A stretch of DNA of 64,000 nt from positions 682,001-746,000 of the forward strand of contig JBMNFA010000001.1 of assembly GCA_050949055.1 (NCBI GenBank), written 5' to 3'. The notes beneath the pieces are model-generated. The model did not search any database, was not told the DNA's origin, and saw only the letters and a program-made list of their open reading frames with translations. The position numbers were made by a program, and so were the translations under genes. Source of the DNA: JAEZJZ01 sp050949055 (GTDB lineage: Bacteria; Bacillota; UBA994; UBA5500). Positions 16,172 to 24,529 of the stretch are shown piece after piece. Each line of letters starts with the position of its first letter. Position 1 is the first letter of the stretch.

Positions 16172-17134
16172 ATGGAAATTGCCCAGTTGAAGACATTCCT
16201 GACCGTAGCTAGGCACGGAAATCTCACCAAGGCCGCTGACATCCTGCACCTCAGTCAGCCGACAGTCACCAGACAACTGCAGCGACTGGAGCTTTGGTCC
16301 GGGATGCCCTTGTTCGAGCGGCAGGGCAGGCGGACCACTTTGACCAGCGCCGGCGAAATACTGCACTCCTACGCCGAGCAAGTGATGCAGGCTCTAGACA
16401 GCTGCGAAGCGGCCTTCCTGGACTTACGCAAGGGAAGGCGAGGCCGCCTGCTGCTGGGAGCCGGTCTGACCACCACCGCGTTTACGCTGCCGGAGATAAT
16501 TTGGCAGTATAAGCGCAAGCTGCCGGACATCGATCTATCCATCCGCACCGGCACCACCCAAGAGATCTTGCAGTTGGTACTGGAGCGGCAGATAGACATC
16601 GGATTTGTCACCTCTCCGGTGAAACATCCGGACTGCCTAGTCACTCCACTGTATAACGATGACATCGTATTGGTTTCAGACTCCACGCTGCCATTGGCAG
16701 GCATCAGCATTTCCTTGGAGGAGCTGGGCTCTCTGCCGTTGATCCTGTATGCGCCCTCGGGATTTCGCAGCTTCGTGGAAGATGCGCTGCATCGGAACGG
16801 GGTGGTGCCAAGGGTTGCCCTGGAGCTGGACAGCATTGAGGGTATCAAACGCATGGTTCAGGCCAACCTGGGATACGCTTTCGTGCCCCGCAGCGCGGTA
16901 GCAGAGCAACTGCAGGCGGGGCACTTGGTGGAGGTTCCAGTGCGGGGATTGCCGCCCCTATCCCGGCAAACCAGCACTATCCGCCTGCGGAGCAGGACTC
17001 CCAGCGTGGCAACGCGCGAGTTCCTGCAGGCCCTGGCGCAGCGCTGGCCAGACGCAGGACAAAACGAAGCCGCTGCCTTTGGCAGCGGCGAGGTGGTTCA
17101 GTCAACTGACGCGTCTGCGGTACTCGCTGGCTAA
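16172..17134 (+). CDS. LysR-family transcriptional regulator
   Basis: This is a DNA-binding regulator. The N-terminal winged helix-turn-helix is clear (LKTFLTVARHGNLTKAADIL, then LSQPTVTRQLQRLE), and residues about 90-295 form the ligand-binding domain. At 320 residues it is about 20 longer than usual. The extra tail runs through a hairpin at 17069-17089 and overlaps the convergent 79-residue gene by 33 bases. The start ATG 16172 has AGAGGAGG upstream. The regulated genes are unknown; purA is divergent, but control of a purine gene by LysR would be unusual. Confidence 0.92.
   Translation: MEIAQLKTFLTVARHGNLTKAADILHLSQPTVTRQLQRLELWSGMPLFERQGRRTTLTSAGEILHSYAEQVMQALDSCEAAFLDLRKGRRGRLLLGAGLTTTAFTLPEIIWQYKRKLPDIDLSIRTGTTQEILQLVLERQIDIGFVTSPVKHPDCLVTPLYNDDIVLVSDSTLPLAGISISLEELGSLPLILYAPSGFRSFVEDALHRNGVVPRVALELDSIEGIKRMVQANLGYAFVPRSAVAEQLQAGHLVEVPVRGLPPLSRQTSTIRLRSRTPSVATREFLQALAQRWPDAGQNEAAAFGSGEVVQSTDASAVLAG
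17062..17089 (-). terminator. Hairpin terminating the 17102-17341 gene
   Basis: GCCGCTGCC and GGCAGCGGC form a perfect 9-bp stem (17069-17089). On the minus strand TTCGTTTTGTCC follows. It is 12 bases after the stop of the minus-strand small gene, but inside the C-terminal codons of lysR. Confidence 0.6.
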
Positions 17135-17341
17135 CACCAGCTCCCACCTAAGACCATAGGGCTTCCACCGATTCAGGCGGTAATTGGCGCGGGCGAATTC
17201 CACCATGCTCATGTCTCGATGATAGATCTTGTGCAAGTCTGCCAATAGCCCTTTGTCTTTGGTGTGAATAACTACCTGGTCTTCTCTACACTCTACCTCT
17301 GCAACCAGGCAATGATTACGGGACAACAACGTGATGAACAA
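17102..17341 (-). CDS. Small hypothetical protein, 79 aa
   Basis: I do not recognise it. It is a basic soluble protein with two beta-like strands near the N-terminus (CLVAEVECREDQVVIHTKDK), then a Trp/Tyr/Arg-rich end (YRLNRWKPYGLRWELVLASEY). The start is TTG with AGGAG about 10 bases upstream. The terminator placed right after its stop supports a real gene. Confidence 0.5.
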   Translation of the reverse strand: MFITLLSRNHCLVAEVECREDQVVIHTKDKGLLADLHKIYHRDMSMVEFARANYRLNRWKPYGLRWELVLASEYRRRVS

Positions 17342-17520
17342 GACACCCTCTCTCCTTTCGCGACGAGTCCATTTTACTGATTGATCGAACTGAAGATCAA
17401 GGGTAACTCATCGACGCCAAATGACAGCATTCCCCTCGTTTCGCGGGGGCATGGCTGTGAAGCTGCCTGCCTGCCGCCTGGGCTCAGGGGTGCCAGAACC
17501 TTGTGGGAAACCAATGAAGA

Positions 17521-17549
17521 GAGAGACCCTGGCCGTCCCGGGGTCTCTC
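17521..17549 (-). terminator. Probable terminator of the exonuclease gene
   Basis: GAGAGACCC and GGGTCTCTC pair over 9 bp, 22 bases beyond the yhaM-like stop on the minus strand. The tract after it (TTCATTGGTTTCC) is only moderately T-rich. Confidence 0.45.
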
Positions 17550-17570
17550 CTTGGTTGCACGTATTCCCAT

Positions 17571-18548
17571 TTACTCCAGCAATTCCGAGGGAACAAAAAA
17601 GTTCCGCTCCAGGAATTTATCATAGTTTGTCCAGTGACCATTCTCGGCCCGATGATCGCTGATGATCCGACCGATCTGGGCCAGCCTACCGCTGGTCAGG
17701 TCGGCTAGATGCAGCGCCATCGCATTGATGCTGCGCGGTTGCTGGGGCGACCCCCACTCCGGCACACCGTGATGGGCCAGGATCATATGTTGCAGCTCCA
17801 ACAGCAACTCCTCGGGGAATTGTTCCAGCCCGGAGGCGAGCTCTCCCACCAACTGGCTGCCCATCTGCAGGTGACCGATCATCTTTCCGCGATCGGTCAT
17901 CTGAAAACTGAGGCTGGCCAAATCATATTCCTCAATCTTGCCGATGTCGTGCAGGACGCAGCCGGTCAATAAAAGGTCCCGGTTTAGGTACATGCCTTGC
18001 TCAGAGACCATCGCTTCCGCGTAGGACACCACCTCTAGCGTATGTTCCAGCAGGCCGCCCACATAGGCATGGTGTACACCCCTTCCCGCTGGCGCTGTAC
18101 AGAAACTCTGACGCCGTTCGGGGGTAAACACTTGCTGCAGCAATGCTCTCAGGTGTGAGTTGCCAATGGACTGCATCACAGATTGCAGCCGCCGCCACAG
18201 CACCTCCCGATCAAAGCCCGACTCAGGAAGGTAGTCTGCCAGGTCCACCTGGGCGGTGGGTGCCGGGAGAATCTGCTCCACCACCAATTGCAGGCTGCCT
18301 CGATACTCCTGAACCTTACCCCCTACCAACCAAATCTGGTCGATACCCACCCGCTGGTGCAATTCTTGTGCTGCGTTCCAGTTGATGGCGCTGATGCGCC
18401 CGCTGCGGTCACCTACGGAAAGCATCAAGCCGTAGGCTGGCTGTCCGGATCGGTTGGTGAACTGGTTGAGGCGCTTGTCGTAGACGGCCAATGGAGTTAA
18501 CACCGACTGACCGATCTCAAAATCCTTTACAAACTCTTTTTTCAACAT
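17571..18548 (-). CDS. YhaM-type 3'-5' exoribonuclease (OB fold + HD domain)
   Basis: This 325-residue protein has an N-terminal OB-fold nucleic-acid binding part (about 15-95; YGLMLSVGDRSGRISAINW) and a C-terminal HD phosphohydrolase domain. The latter shows HHAYVGGLLEHTLEV, the HD pair in LHDIGKIEEY, and LAHHGVPEWGSP. This is the architecture of Bacillus YhaM, a 3'-5' exonuclease acting on RNA and DNA. ATG 18548 is chosen for the AGGAGGG site; the frame is open 22 codons further upstream. Confidence 0.9.
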   Translation of the reverse strand: MLKKEFVKDFEIGQSVLTPLAVYDKRLNQFTNRSGQPAYGLMLSVGDRSGRISAINWNAAQELHQRVGIDQIWLVGGKVQEYRGSLQLVVEQILPAPTAQVDLADYLPESGFDREVLWRRLQSVMQSIGNSHLRALLQQVFTPERRQSFCTAPAGRGVHHAYVGGLLEHTLEVVSYAEAMVSEQGMYLNRDLLLTGCVLHDIGKIEEYDLASLSFQMTDRGKMIGHLQMGSQLVGELASGLEQFPEELLLELQHMILAHHGVPEWGSPQQPRSINAMALHLADLTSGRLAQIGRIISDHRAENGHWTNYDKFLERNFFVPSELLE

Positions 18549-18670
18549 TTGCCCTCCTGTATATCTCCCGCTGCCGTTGCATGTGGCCTGTATCTTTATT
18601 CCCGGCTGGCGCATCGATTGAGCGATCTAGAGAATTCGCCTCCGCCGGGGAGAATCCCTGCCGTGGGGAG

Positions 18671-18712
18671 AAAACAAGGACAGCCGACCGACTGATGCAG
18701 TCACCTGTCCTT
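18671..18712 (-). terminator. Terminator of kbl
   Basis: On the minus strand AAGGACAG pairs with CTGTCCTT across a roughly 20-base loop and is followed by GTTTTC, 37 bases after the kbl stop. Confidence 0.6.
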
Positions 18713-18748
18713 CTAGTCACTTGCGTTCAGCTGACGGTGCCAGCTATG

Positions 18749-19927
18749 TTAGCTGATGATCCCCATCTCGCGGCCCACTTTGGCAAATTGCTCCAGAGCA
18801 AAATCCAAATCCTTCTGCTCGTGGGCAGCGGAAATCATCACCCGAATGCGCGCTTTGCCTTTGGGTACGGTGGGGAATCCAATCTTGGTGGCGAAGATGC
18901 CGTTATCAAACAACCGCTTGCTCATTTCGGTGGCCACCTCTGCCTCGCCTAACATCACAGGGGTGATCGGGGTCTCGCTGACGCCGATATCAAAGCCCAA
19001 TTCCTGCATGCCGGCCTTAAAATAGCGGCCATTGTCCCACAGCCTCTCCACCAGCTCGCCGCTCTGCATCAGAATCTTGATGGCTTCCAAAGTGGCCATC
19101 ACATCAGGTGGAGTGACGGCAGAACTGAACAGGAAAGGACGGGCTCTCTGGCGCAGATATTCGACTAGCTTATGGCTGCCGGCGGCAAATCCGCCCACTG
19201 TGCCGATGGCCTTGCTGAAGGTGCCGACCTCCACATCCACCTGACCGTGCAGATGGAAGTGATCCACAATGCCGCGTCCGTTTTCGCCCAGCACGCCTTC
19301 GCCGTGGGCATCGTCCACCATGGTCAGGGCGTTGTAACGCTGAGCCAAGGCGACTATCTCGGGCAACTTGGCCACATCGCCATCCATGCTAAACACGCCA
19401 TCGGTGACCACCAATACCCGTCCATCGTTGTCACCGGCCAGGATCTCCTCCAACGCAGCCATGTCGTTGTGGGGATAGACCTTGACTTTGGCGCGACTGA
19501 GACGAGCACCGTCGATGATCGATGCGTGATTCAGCTCGTCTGAGACGATAGTGTCGGCCTTGCCAACCAGGGCTGGAATAACGGCACAGTTGGCCATGAA
19601 CCCTGACTGGAAGGTAATGGCGGCTTCCACTCGCTTGAACTCTGCCACAGCCTGCTCCAGCAGATCGTGTACGGTCATGGTACCAGCAATGCTGCGCACT
19701 GCACCCGGGCCTACCCCATAGTCGTCTATAGCCTTCTTTGCTGCCGCCCGCAGTGCGGGATGATTAGCCAACCCCAGGTAGTTGTTGGAGCACATGTTCA
19801 ACACCTTGCGTCCTTCAATCCCTACCCAGGCACCCTGCGGACTCTGCACAGTGCGAATAGTATTGTACAAGTTCTGTTGCTTGAGATCTCCGATGATCTC
19901 ATCGATAAAAGCCAGGCGGTCAGTCAT
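18749..19927 (-). CDS. kbl: Glycine C-acetyltransferase (2-amino-3-ketobutyrate CoA ligase)
   Basis: This PLP enzyme joins or splits glycine and acetyl-CoA in threonine catabolism. The 392-residue protein is full length. It has CSNNYLGLANHP, GPGAVRSIAGTM, DDAHGEGVLG and the PLP-lysine motif GTFSKAIGTVGG. ATG 19927 has TTAGGAGGGG upstream. Threonine dehydrogenase (tdh), its usual operon partner, is not next to it. The related 7-keto-8-aminopelargonate synthase (bioF) uses the same fold and cannot be ruled out by motif alone, but no biotin genes are near. Confidence 0.88.
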   Translation of the reverse strand: MTDRLAFIDEIIGDLKQQNLYNTIRTVQSPQGAWVGIEGRKVLNMCSNNYLGLANHPALRAAAKKAIDDYGVGPGAVRSIAGTMTVHDLLEQAVAEFKRVEAAITFQSGFMANCAVIPALVGKADTIVSDELNHASIIDGARLSRAKVKVYPHNDMAALEEILAGDNDGRVLVVTDGVFSMDGDVAKLPEIVALAQRYNALTMVDDAHGEGVLGENGRGIVDHFHLHGQVDVEVGTFSKAIGTVGGFAAGSHKLVEYLRQRARPFLFSSAVTPPDVMATLEAIKILMQSGELVERLWDNGRYFKAGMQELGFDIGVSETPITPVMLGEAEVATEMSKRLFDNGIFATKIGFPTVPKGKARIRVMISAAHEQKDLDFALEQFAKVGREMGIIS

Positions 19928-20091
19928 ATAAATCCCCTCCTAATACAAATTAAACGTAGAAGAGCGCGCTTCACTGGCTGCTTGAGCAACCAGCTACTGG
20001 TATGTTCTCCCCGCTGGTCACTATAGTATTCTCCAGTCACAAACGAATTCCTGCGCCTGATGTCCGCGGGCGCAGCCAAACAGCCTGATGC

Positions 20092-20541
20092 TCATTTCCT
20101 GTGATCAGAGCTGCCAACCAAATGCTGCTGCAACAGCTGCCAGAACTCAGGAAAACGACGCTTACAGTTGAGCGGCCGCAAGTCTTTGCTGACAAAGGCC
20201 TGTCGCGTCTGGCCACTGGCCAACAGTTGCCCATCATCCGCACGCAGAACCTGATAGCGAAAACAGAGAGTAGCCGCCCCCAAGGCAAGCAACTCTACCC
20301 TGATTTGCAGCAGATCGTCATAGCGAGCTGGTGCCAGATAGCGACAACTGGCCTCGACCACCGGCAGCAGCAGGCCCATCTCCTCCACCTGCCGATAATC
20401 AGGCCCCAGAGAGCGCAGATATTCAGTACGCGCCACATCGAACCAAGCCAAATAGTTGGCATGGTAGGCAATCCCCATTTGATCGGTTTCCCCATAACGA
20501 ACACGAACTGAACAGTGAAAAGTCAAATCGTTATCCACCAC
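20092..20541 (-). CDS. Acyl-CoA thioesterase, 4HBT (hot-dog) family
   Basis: This protein of about 149 residues has the hot-dog thioesterase signature VRYGETDQMGIAYHANYLAWFDVARTEYLRS with its catalytic Asp. It is close to the YbgC/4-hydroxybenzoyl-CoA thioesterase group. The start is uncertain: GTG 20541, TTG 20526 (with GAGGTGG about 11 bases upstream) and much longer in-frame extensions to 20670 are possible, and the extra N-terminus does not look domain-like. The substrate is not known. It lies downstream of the damaged M23 peptidase gene on the same strand. Confidence 0.82.
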   Translation of the reverse strand: MVDNDLTFHCSVRVRYGETDQMGIAYHANYLAWFDVARTEYLRSLGPDYRQVEEMGLLLPVVEASCRYLAPARYDDLLQIRVELLALGAATLCFRYQVLRADDGQLLASGQTRQAFVSKDLRPLNCKRRFPEFWQLLQQHLVGSSDHRK

Positions 20542-20689
20542 CTCAGCAAGGTCATCGACCGGCTCCAGCCCTATGAACGGGCAACCCGATATCTGGGGCG
20601 TGCGAGTGTCGTTCCCCGTCAATTGCCTGCAACTTGTAGCCAAATTGGGGCGCGGGCAACAACCACTCACATGGACGAACGGTCAGCTC

Positions 20690-21253
20690 CTAGGGCAAGA
20701 CTGTCATGGGGTTGATCGGGGTGCCGTTCTTGCGCACCTCAAAGTGCAGATGGGGCCCGGTGGAGTATCCCGTACTGCCGCTGCGGGCAATGGCTTGTCC
20801 CCGATCAACCTGCTGACCAACCTTGACCAGAACCCTCGAGTTATGACCATAACGGGTCTCGTACCCGCCGCTATGTCTGATTTTAACCAAATATCCATAA
20901 CCGCCAGACCAACCGGCGTAGGTGACGGTTCCTGGCGCAGCAGCCTTCACAGTTGTGCCCACAGACACAGCGATATCGATAGCAGCGTGCAGTTTCCCCC
21001 AACGCAAACCGTAACCGGACGTGATGCGTCCAGACAACGGCCAACAGAAGCCTTGCCTGGAAGCTGTGCTGCTTCTGGAAACGATCATTTGCCGCCTTAC
21101 GGCAGTACTGACATCAGGCACAATCACACGGGCACCTATCTTTAGGGCACCTGGATTGATCTCAGGATTGGCCGCATAGATGGCTTCCAACGGTACTTGA
21201 TATGTACGGGACAGGTCCCAGAGGGTATCCCCTCGGCCGATAACATGCAGCAC
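20690..21253 (-). CDS. LysM-M23 metallopeptidase, C-terminal fragment of a frameshifted gene
   Basis: This frame encodes one LysM motif (GRGDTLWDLSRTYQVPLEAI) and a complete M23 (LytM-type) peptidase domain: GYGLRWGKLHAAIDIA, YGHNSRVLVKVGQQV and GPHLHFEV, which supply the zinc ligands. M23 enzymes cut peptide cross-links in peptidoglycan outside the cell. Read alone it has no signal peptide and only a poor GTG start at 21253. It continues the protein begun in the 21162-21638 frame after a one-base shift near 21250. The two together would make a normal exported LysM-LysM-M23 hydrolase. Confidence 0.85.
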   Translation of the reverse strand: MLHVIGRGDTLWDLSRTYQVPLEAIYAANPEINPGALKIGARVIVPDVSTAVRRQMIVSRSSTASRQGFCWPLSGRITSGYGLRWGKLHAAIDIAVSVGTTVKAAAPGTVTYAGWSGGYGYLVKIRHSGGYETRYGHNSRVLVKVGQQVDRGQAIARSGSTGYSTGPHLHFEVRKNGTPINPMTVLP

Positions 21254-21638
21254 TCCTCGGCTCAGTCAACACCAGCAGCCGCTGCCCCTCCTCCAGCGAA
21301 GACTGTTCATAGAGGTCGTTGGCCAGCATCAATGACGCAGCATCGGTGCCATATCGGTGAGCGATGACATCGAGGGTCTCCCCCTCGGCCACCACATGTT
21401 CCACTACCTGCGGCAAAGGCCCTGCACAGTCTTCCTCCGCCGTCTCCTCCGGCGCATCTATGTTGGTGCTCGCCAACATCGCCTGAAACAGCTCACTCGA
21501 CGAATCCGTGAGCATGCCTCCCACGTCTGCGGCAACCATGGCCAAAGTAGGGGTCGCCAATCTATCGGCCATGATTTGATTTGCATATAAGGCCACCAGC
21601 AAAGCTACCACGGCGATAGTCGCCCACTGTCGGCGCAT
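21162..21638 (-). CDS. N-terminal fragment of the frameshifted LysM-M23 peptidase
   Basis: This is the first part of the same gene: an N-terminal membrane anchor or signal (TIAVVALLVALYANQIM), a low-complexity linker and a first LysM domain (VAEGETLDVIAHRYGTDAASLMLAN). After GQRLLVLTEPRS the frame runs into meaningless sequence, while the second LysM continues in the +1 frame. ATG 21638 is chosen because GAGGTGAT lies just upstream (GTG 21647 is possible). The frameshift is either real gene decay or a sequencing error; I see no obvious slippery heptamer there. Confidence 0.8.
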   Translation of the reverse strand: MRRQWATIAVVALLVALYANQIMADRLATPTLAMVAADVGGMLTDSSSELFQAMLASTNIDAPEETAEEDCAGPLPQVVEHVVAEGETLDVIAHRYGTDAASLMLANDLYEQSSLEEGQRLLVLTEPRSAACYRPRGYPLGPVPYISSTVGSHLCGQS

Positions 21639-21749
21639 AACAATCACCTCAGTAGCATTTTACCAAAGGCCTGGATAATTTGTCTAAGCTACATTGTTAT
21701 TCAAGGACGAAAAAACTCGCATCGTTGAAAATTCTGTCGAAAGGGACAG

Positions 21750-22190
21750 CTAACGCTCCAGCCAAACCATTACACTGTCTGCATGGGAGTAGTCTCCAGT
21801 TTGGATCATCTGCTTAATGTTCAACAGCTGTGTTATTACCTGCAGGCGTTCCGAGGGCTGCAGCGGCACCGCTTTCCACCCGGCAGCGGCGTTGGCCAAA
21901 GCGCTGGCCAGATTGCAGAGCTCTCTGCCCTCCGCTGCAGCCAGAAGTGTATCGGCCTCCAGCGTGGCCAATCGCCAGAACCTGAGCGCAGCCCGTTCAG
22001 CGGCAATCATGTCGCCGCCGTTGCAGGCATTGGCGACATCCTCCAAAGAAACCAGCATTTCAGATCTCAGGCCGGCGATCAACTGCGCCGACTCTCGCGC
22101 GGCCATGATCGCAGCAGTCAAGAACATAAGAGTCAATACCAGCCAAAGCAATCTGGCGATCCCAACCTGCGGCACTTTCCATTTGACCAT
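21750..22190 (-). CDS. Membrane-anchored protein resembling DUF4363
   Basis: This 146-residue protein has one N-terminal transmembrane helix (ARLLWLVLTLMFLTAAIMAA) and then an all-helical region rich in Ala, Leu and Glu. Its build resembles the DUF4363 protein at 25222-25602, which has the same size class, one anchor and then helices that include an RxWxxAE/W-type pattern. The relationship is a judgement from layout, not alignment. ATG 22190 has GGGAGGT upstream. Function unknown. Confidence 0.6.
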   Translation of the reverse strand: MVKWKVPQVGIARLLWLVLTLMFLTAAIMAARESAQLIAGLRSEMLVSLEDVANACNGGDMIAAERAALRFWRLATLEADTLLAAAEGRELCNLASALANAAAGWKAVPLQPSERLQVITQLLNIKQMIQTGDYSHADSVMVWLER

Positions 22191-22310
22191 GGGCTTACCT
22201 CCCGGGGGCTTTTGCTACAGCTTATTCACCGGGCTGCAGGCTGATACCAGGCTGCCCATGGCATAAAGCAGCAGCCGCACCTGCTTGGCAATCGGCTGCT
22301 GTCCATGATT

Positions 22311-22712
22311 TCAGAAGCGGGCCTTGCGTAGAATCTCGCGATACTCCTCCTGCAACTCGGGATTGCGCAGCGAACGCCAGGACACTTCGTAGGCGTTGGG
22401 CCCTCCCAAGCGATCCTTCGGATCATAACCGATAGTATCCGCCGTCGGGAGCAGTTCGCAATGGTAAGTCAATACAAGTCGATACTCGCCTTGTTTAGGC
22501 TTCTTGCGACGCAGAAAATCCAGCACTCGCCCCTCCATCCCGGTTTCCGTGACCAGGGCACCGATGACACCTTCTTCCGGAGTCTCCCCTTCCTCCAAAT
22601 CGGCGGCTGGCAGTCTCCAAGCCGTCATTTCACTGTGATCCCGCTCCCGTACCATCAGCAAGTGGTTGTTGCGCACCACAAAGGCCTCCACTCTGGTTCG
22701 ACGATAGTCCAT
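22311..22712 (-). CDS. Nudix-fold protein with degraded catalytic box
   Basis: This 133-residue protein aligns over its whole length with Nudix hydrolases (VEAFVVRNNHLLMVRERD, then WRLPAADLEEGETPEEGVIG, then LTYHCELLP). The box is abnormal: LPGG is LPAA, and the REVxEE core is GALVTE, so the conserved Arg and two of the metal-binding Glu are gone. It may bind but not cleave a ligand. ATG 22712 follows AAGGGAGAG and gives a 25-base gap from the upstream gene. ATG 22757 would overlap that gene by 20 bases. Confidence 0.75.
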   Translation of the reverse strand: MDYRRTRVEAFVVRNNHLLMVRERDHSEMTAWRLPAADLEEGETPEEGVIGALVTETGMEGRVLDFLRRKKPKQGEYRLVLTYHCELLPTADTIGYDPKDRLGGPNAYEVSWRSLRNPELQEEYREILRKARF

Positions 22713-22737
22713 CTCCCGCTCTCCCTTCACCAAATCA

Positions 22738-24408
22738 TCATTGATTTGATTTGCCATCGGCAGCCGGATCCCTGCCTGGTGTGACTGAACGCTTACGTCC
22801 GAGACGCAGATAGGGCAAATGCTCTACAATCACTCGCTCGTTCTCCACCTGCACCGTATCGCCGTGCGTCAATTCCGCCCTCAGGAAGATACGCCGTCCG
22901 TTGACCACCGTCGGCGGTTCCGCCTGTAGGACCTGTAACTTCACCTCGGCCTGACCAGCTAGGGAGAATCGCAAATGACGTCTGCCGCTATTGGCAGAAA
23001 GACGGATGACACAGCCCTGGCCTGACCCAGCGTAAATGGCTCTGCGGCCGAGGCTGATCCGGCGGAGGTAGCCGGTAGAAGAGCGATGCTGCAGCCGCCA
23101 TTCACTTGAGCTCACGGGAAGCATGGCGATCAGCCCCAGACCTCCGGCCGCCATCGCCGCCACTGCCAAGGGCAGAATCGGCCGCCTGCTTGCTGGCTGC
23201 AGTACCTGCTTGGCGGCACCGGGGACAAACAGGCTGGCTTGTCGATAGACATAGCCCTGCACTTCCAGGGTGGCTGCTCCCGCTATCGGATGTACGAAGT
23301 CTGGCAGCCAGGCACTAAATACTCCATCGCCGGCTACCCGATCACCATTCAGTCCAACATCATTCAGCATGATCAACCCATTACGATTCCGGTCGCGCAA
23401 GGCCACCATTCCACTCGACGCTGCATCCGGACGAATTCGCGCGCCACCCCGCCAAATGGATGCAGTGACTACCCTCCCGGCGGGCTCCCAGACGACTGCG
23501 CCTTCCAGCCGCACCCGGTCCAGCAACCAAAGGCTGGCATTGGCTTGTCCAGGAATAGTCAATTGCCAATCACCAACCCAGGAGTTGTCCGCCGCTTGCT
23601 GCTTGTTCACGTGCCAACAGGTGTATCCGGCAGCGGTGAGGTATTCGCCCTCTGTATCCGCAACCGACCAAGGCTCAGCAGCGGGGGAAATCAGGGTGAC
23701 GGCCTCGCTTGGCGCGTGCTCGACCAGCAAGATGAAACCATCGACTGCATCATCCAAAAAGAAACTGTGGGTGGATACACTGCGATCTCGACTGAACACC
23801 GCCTGAGTCAGCCAGCCTGCGCCCAGACCCAGTTGCTGCAGAAGGACTGAAAGGTAGTCGCCGTCCAGGGGCCGCTGCTGTCCGCTGACTTGTTGCACCA
23901 GCGGGTGCAGGCTGCCGTTGGGTTGCTCAGTCAGCACAGTGACCATGATCCGGGCAGCGCGAATGACCTCAGACTGGTAACTCCAGTCGACGGCAGTATC
24001 GCCGCTCTGCTGGATCATGATCAGGTGGGCATCGGTTTCTCTAGCAGCCCTATTGGCCAGTTCCTCAGCTGCCTGCATGGTCAGGCGCTGCCAGTCACGC
24101 TCATTGCACAGGCTGTTGTCAGTGGCCAACTGCAACGCCGCGTGCAAGTCCGCCCGCCGCTCCAGTGTAAGGGGTGCCGGCCTCAGCAGCGAAGTCTGAC
24201 CACAAAAACCCATTCCTAAACGCCACTGTGCTGGCATCAGGTCGATCAATCGATGCAGAGTATCTGCCTGACGGGCCAGCAGAGCAGGGGTGCTTTGCAC
24301 CAGAATGATGCACTCCTGCCCCGGGTCCGAGGCAAGAGCAGCCGCAGGCAGGGGACCTATGCACAGGCAAAGCAGCGCAATAGACGAGATAAAGGCAAGG
24401 CTTCGCAT
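22738..24408 (-). CDS. Exported membrane-anchored protein with C-terminal FHA-like domain
   Basis: This 556-residue protein has a signal peptide (MRSLAFISSIALLCLCIGPL) and a large outside region whose N-terminal half looks like a von Willebrand A-type fold with the metal site lost. A calcium-loop-like stretch DRNRNGLIMLNDVGLNGD lies near 350, and a transmembrane segment (PLAVAAMAAGGLGLIAMLPV) at about 420. The cytoplasmic C-terminus looks like a forkhead-associated domain (GRRAIYAGSGQGCVIRLS, then VNGRRI...LTHGDTVQVENERV). FHA domains bind phosphothreonine peptides. A transmembrane signalling role is possible but unproven. It is divergent from the DUF421 gene. Confidence 0.65.
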   Translation of the reverse strand: MRSLAFISSIALLCLCIGPLPAAALASDPGQECIILVQSTPALLARQADTLHRLIDLMPAQWRLGMGFCGQTSLLRPAPLTLERRADLHAALQLATDNSLCNERDWQRLTMQAAEELANRAARETDAHLIMIQQSGDTAVDWSYQSEVIRAARIMVTVLTEQPNGSLHPLVQQVSGQQRPLDGDYLSVLLQQLGLGAGWLTQAVFSRDRSVSTHSFFLDDAVDGFILLVEHAPSEAVTLISPAAEPWSVADTEGEYLTAAGYTCWHVNKQQAADNSWVGDWQLTIPGQANASLWLLDRVRLEGAVVWEPAGRVVTASIWRGGARIRPDAASSGMVALRDRNRNGLIMLNDVGLNGDRVAGDGVFSAWLPDFVHPIAGAATLEVQGYVYRQASLFVPGAAKQVLQPASRRPILPLAVAAMAAGGLGLIAMLPVSSSEWRLQHRSSTGYLRRISLGRRAIYAGSGQGCVIRLSANSGRRHLRFSLAGQAEVKLQVLQAEPPTVVNGRRIFLRAELTHGDTVQVENERVIVEHLPYLRLGRKRSVTPGRDPAADGKSNQ

Positions 24409-24529
24409 AGCGTTCCTCCTGTAATGACCTACCAGGTATTTTATCCGATCTGTTTGGCAGACTATTCCTCGCCCCTGGGGGGTTTTTCATAAGCAACCTG
24501 CAGAGCGGTTAGAATGCTTGCTGTAGGGG

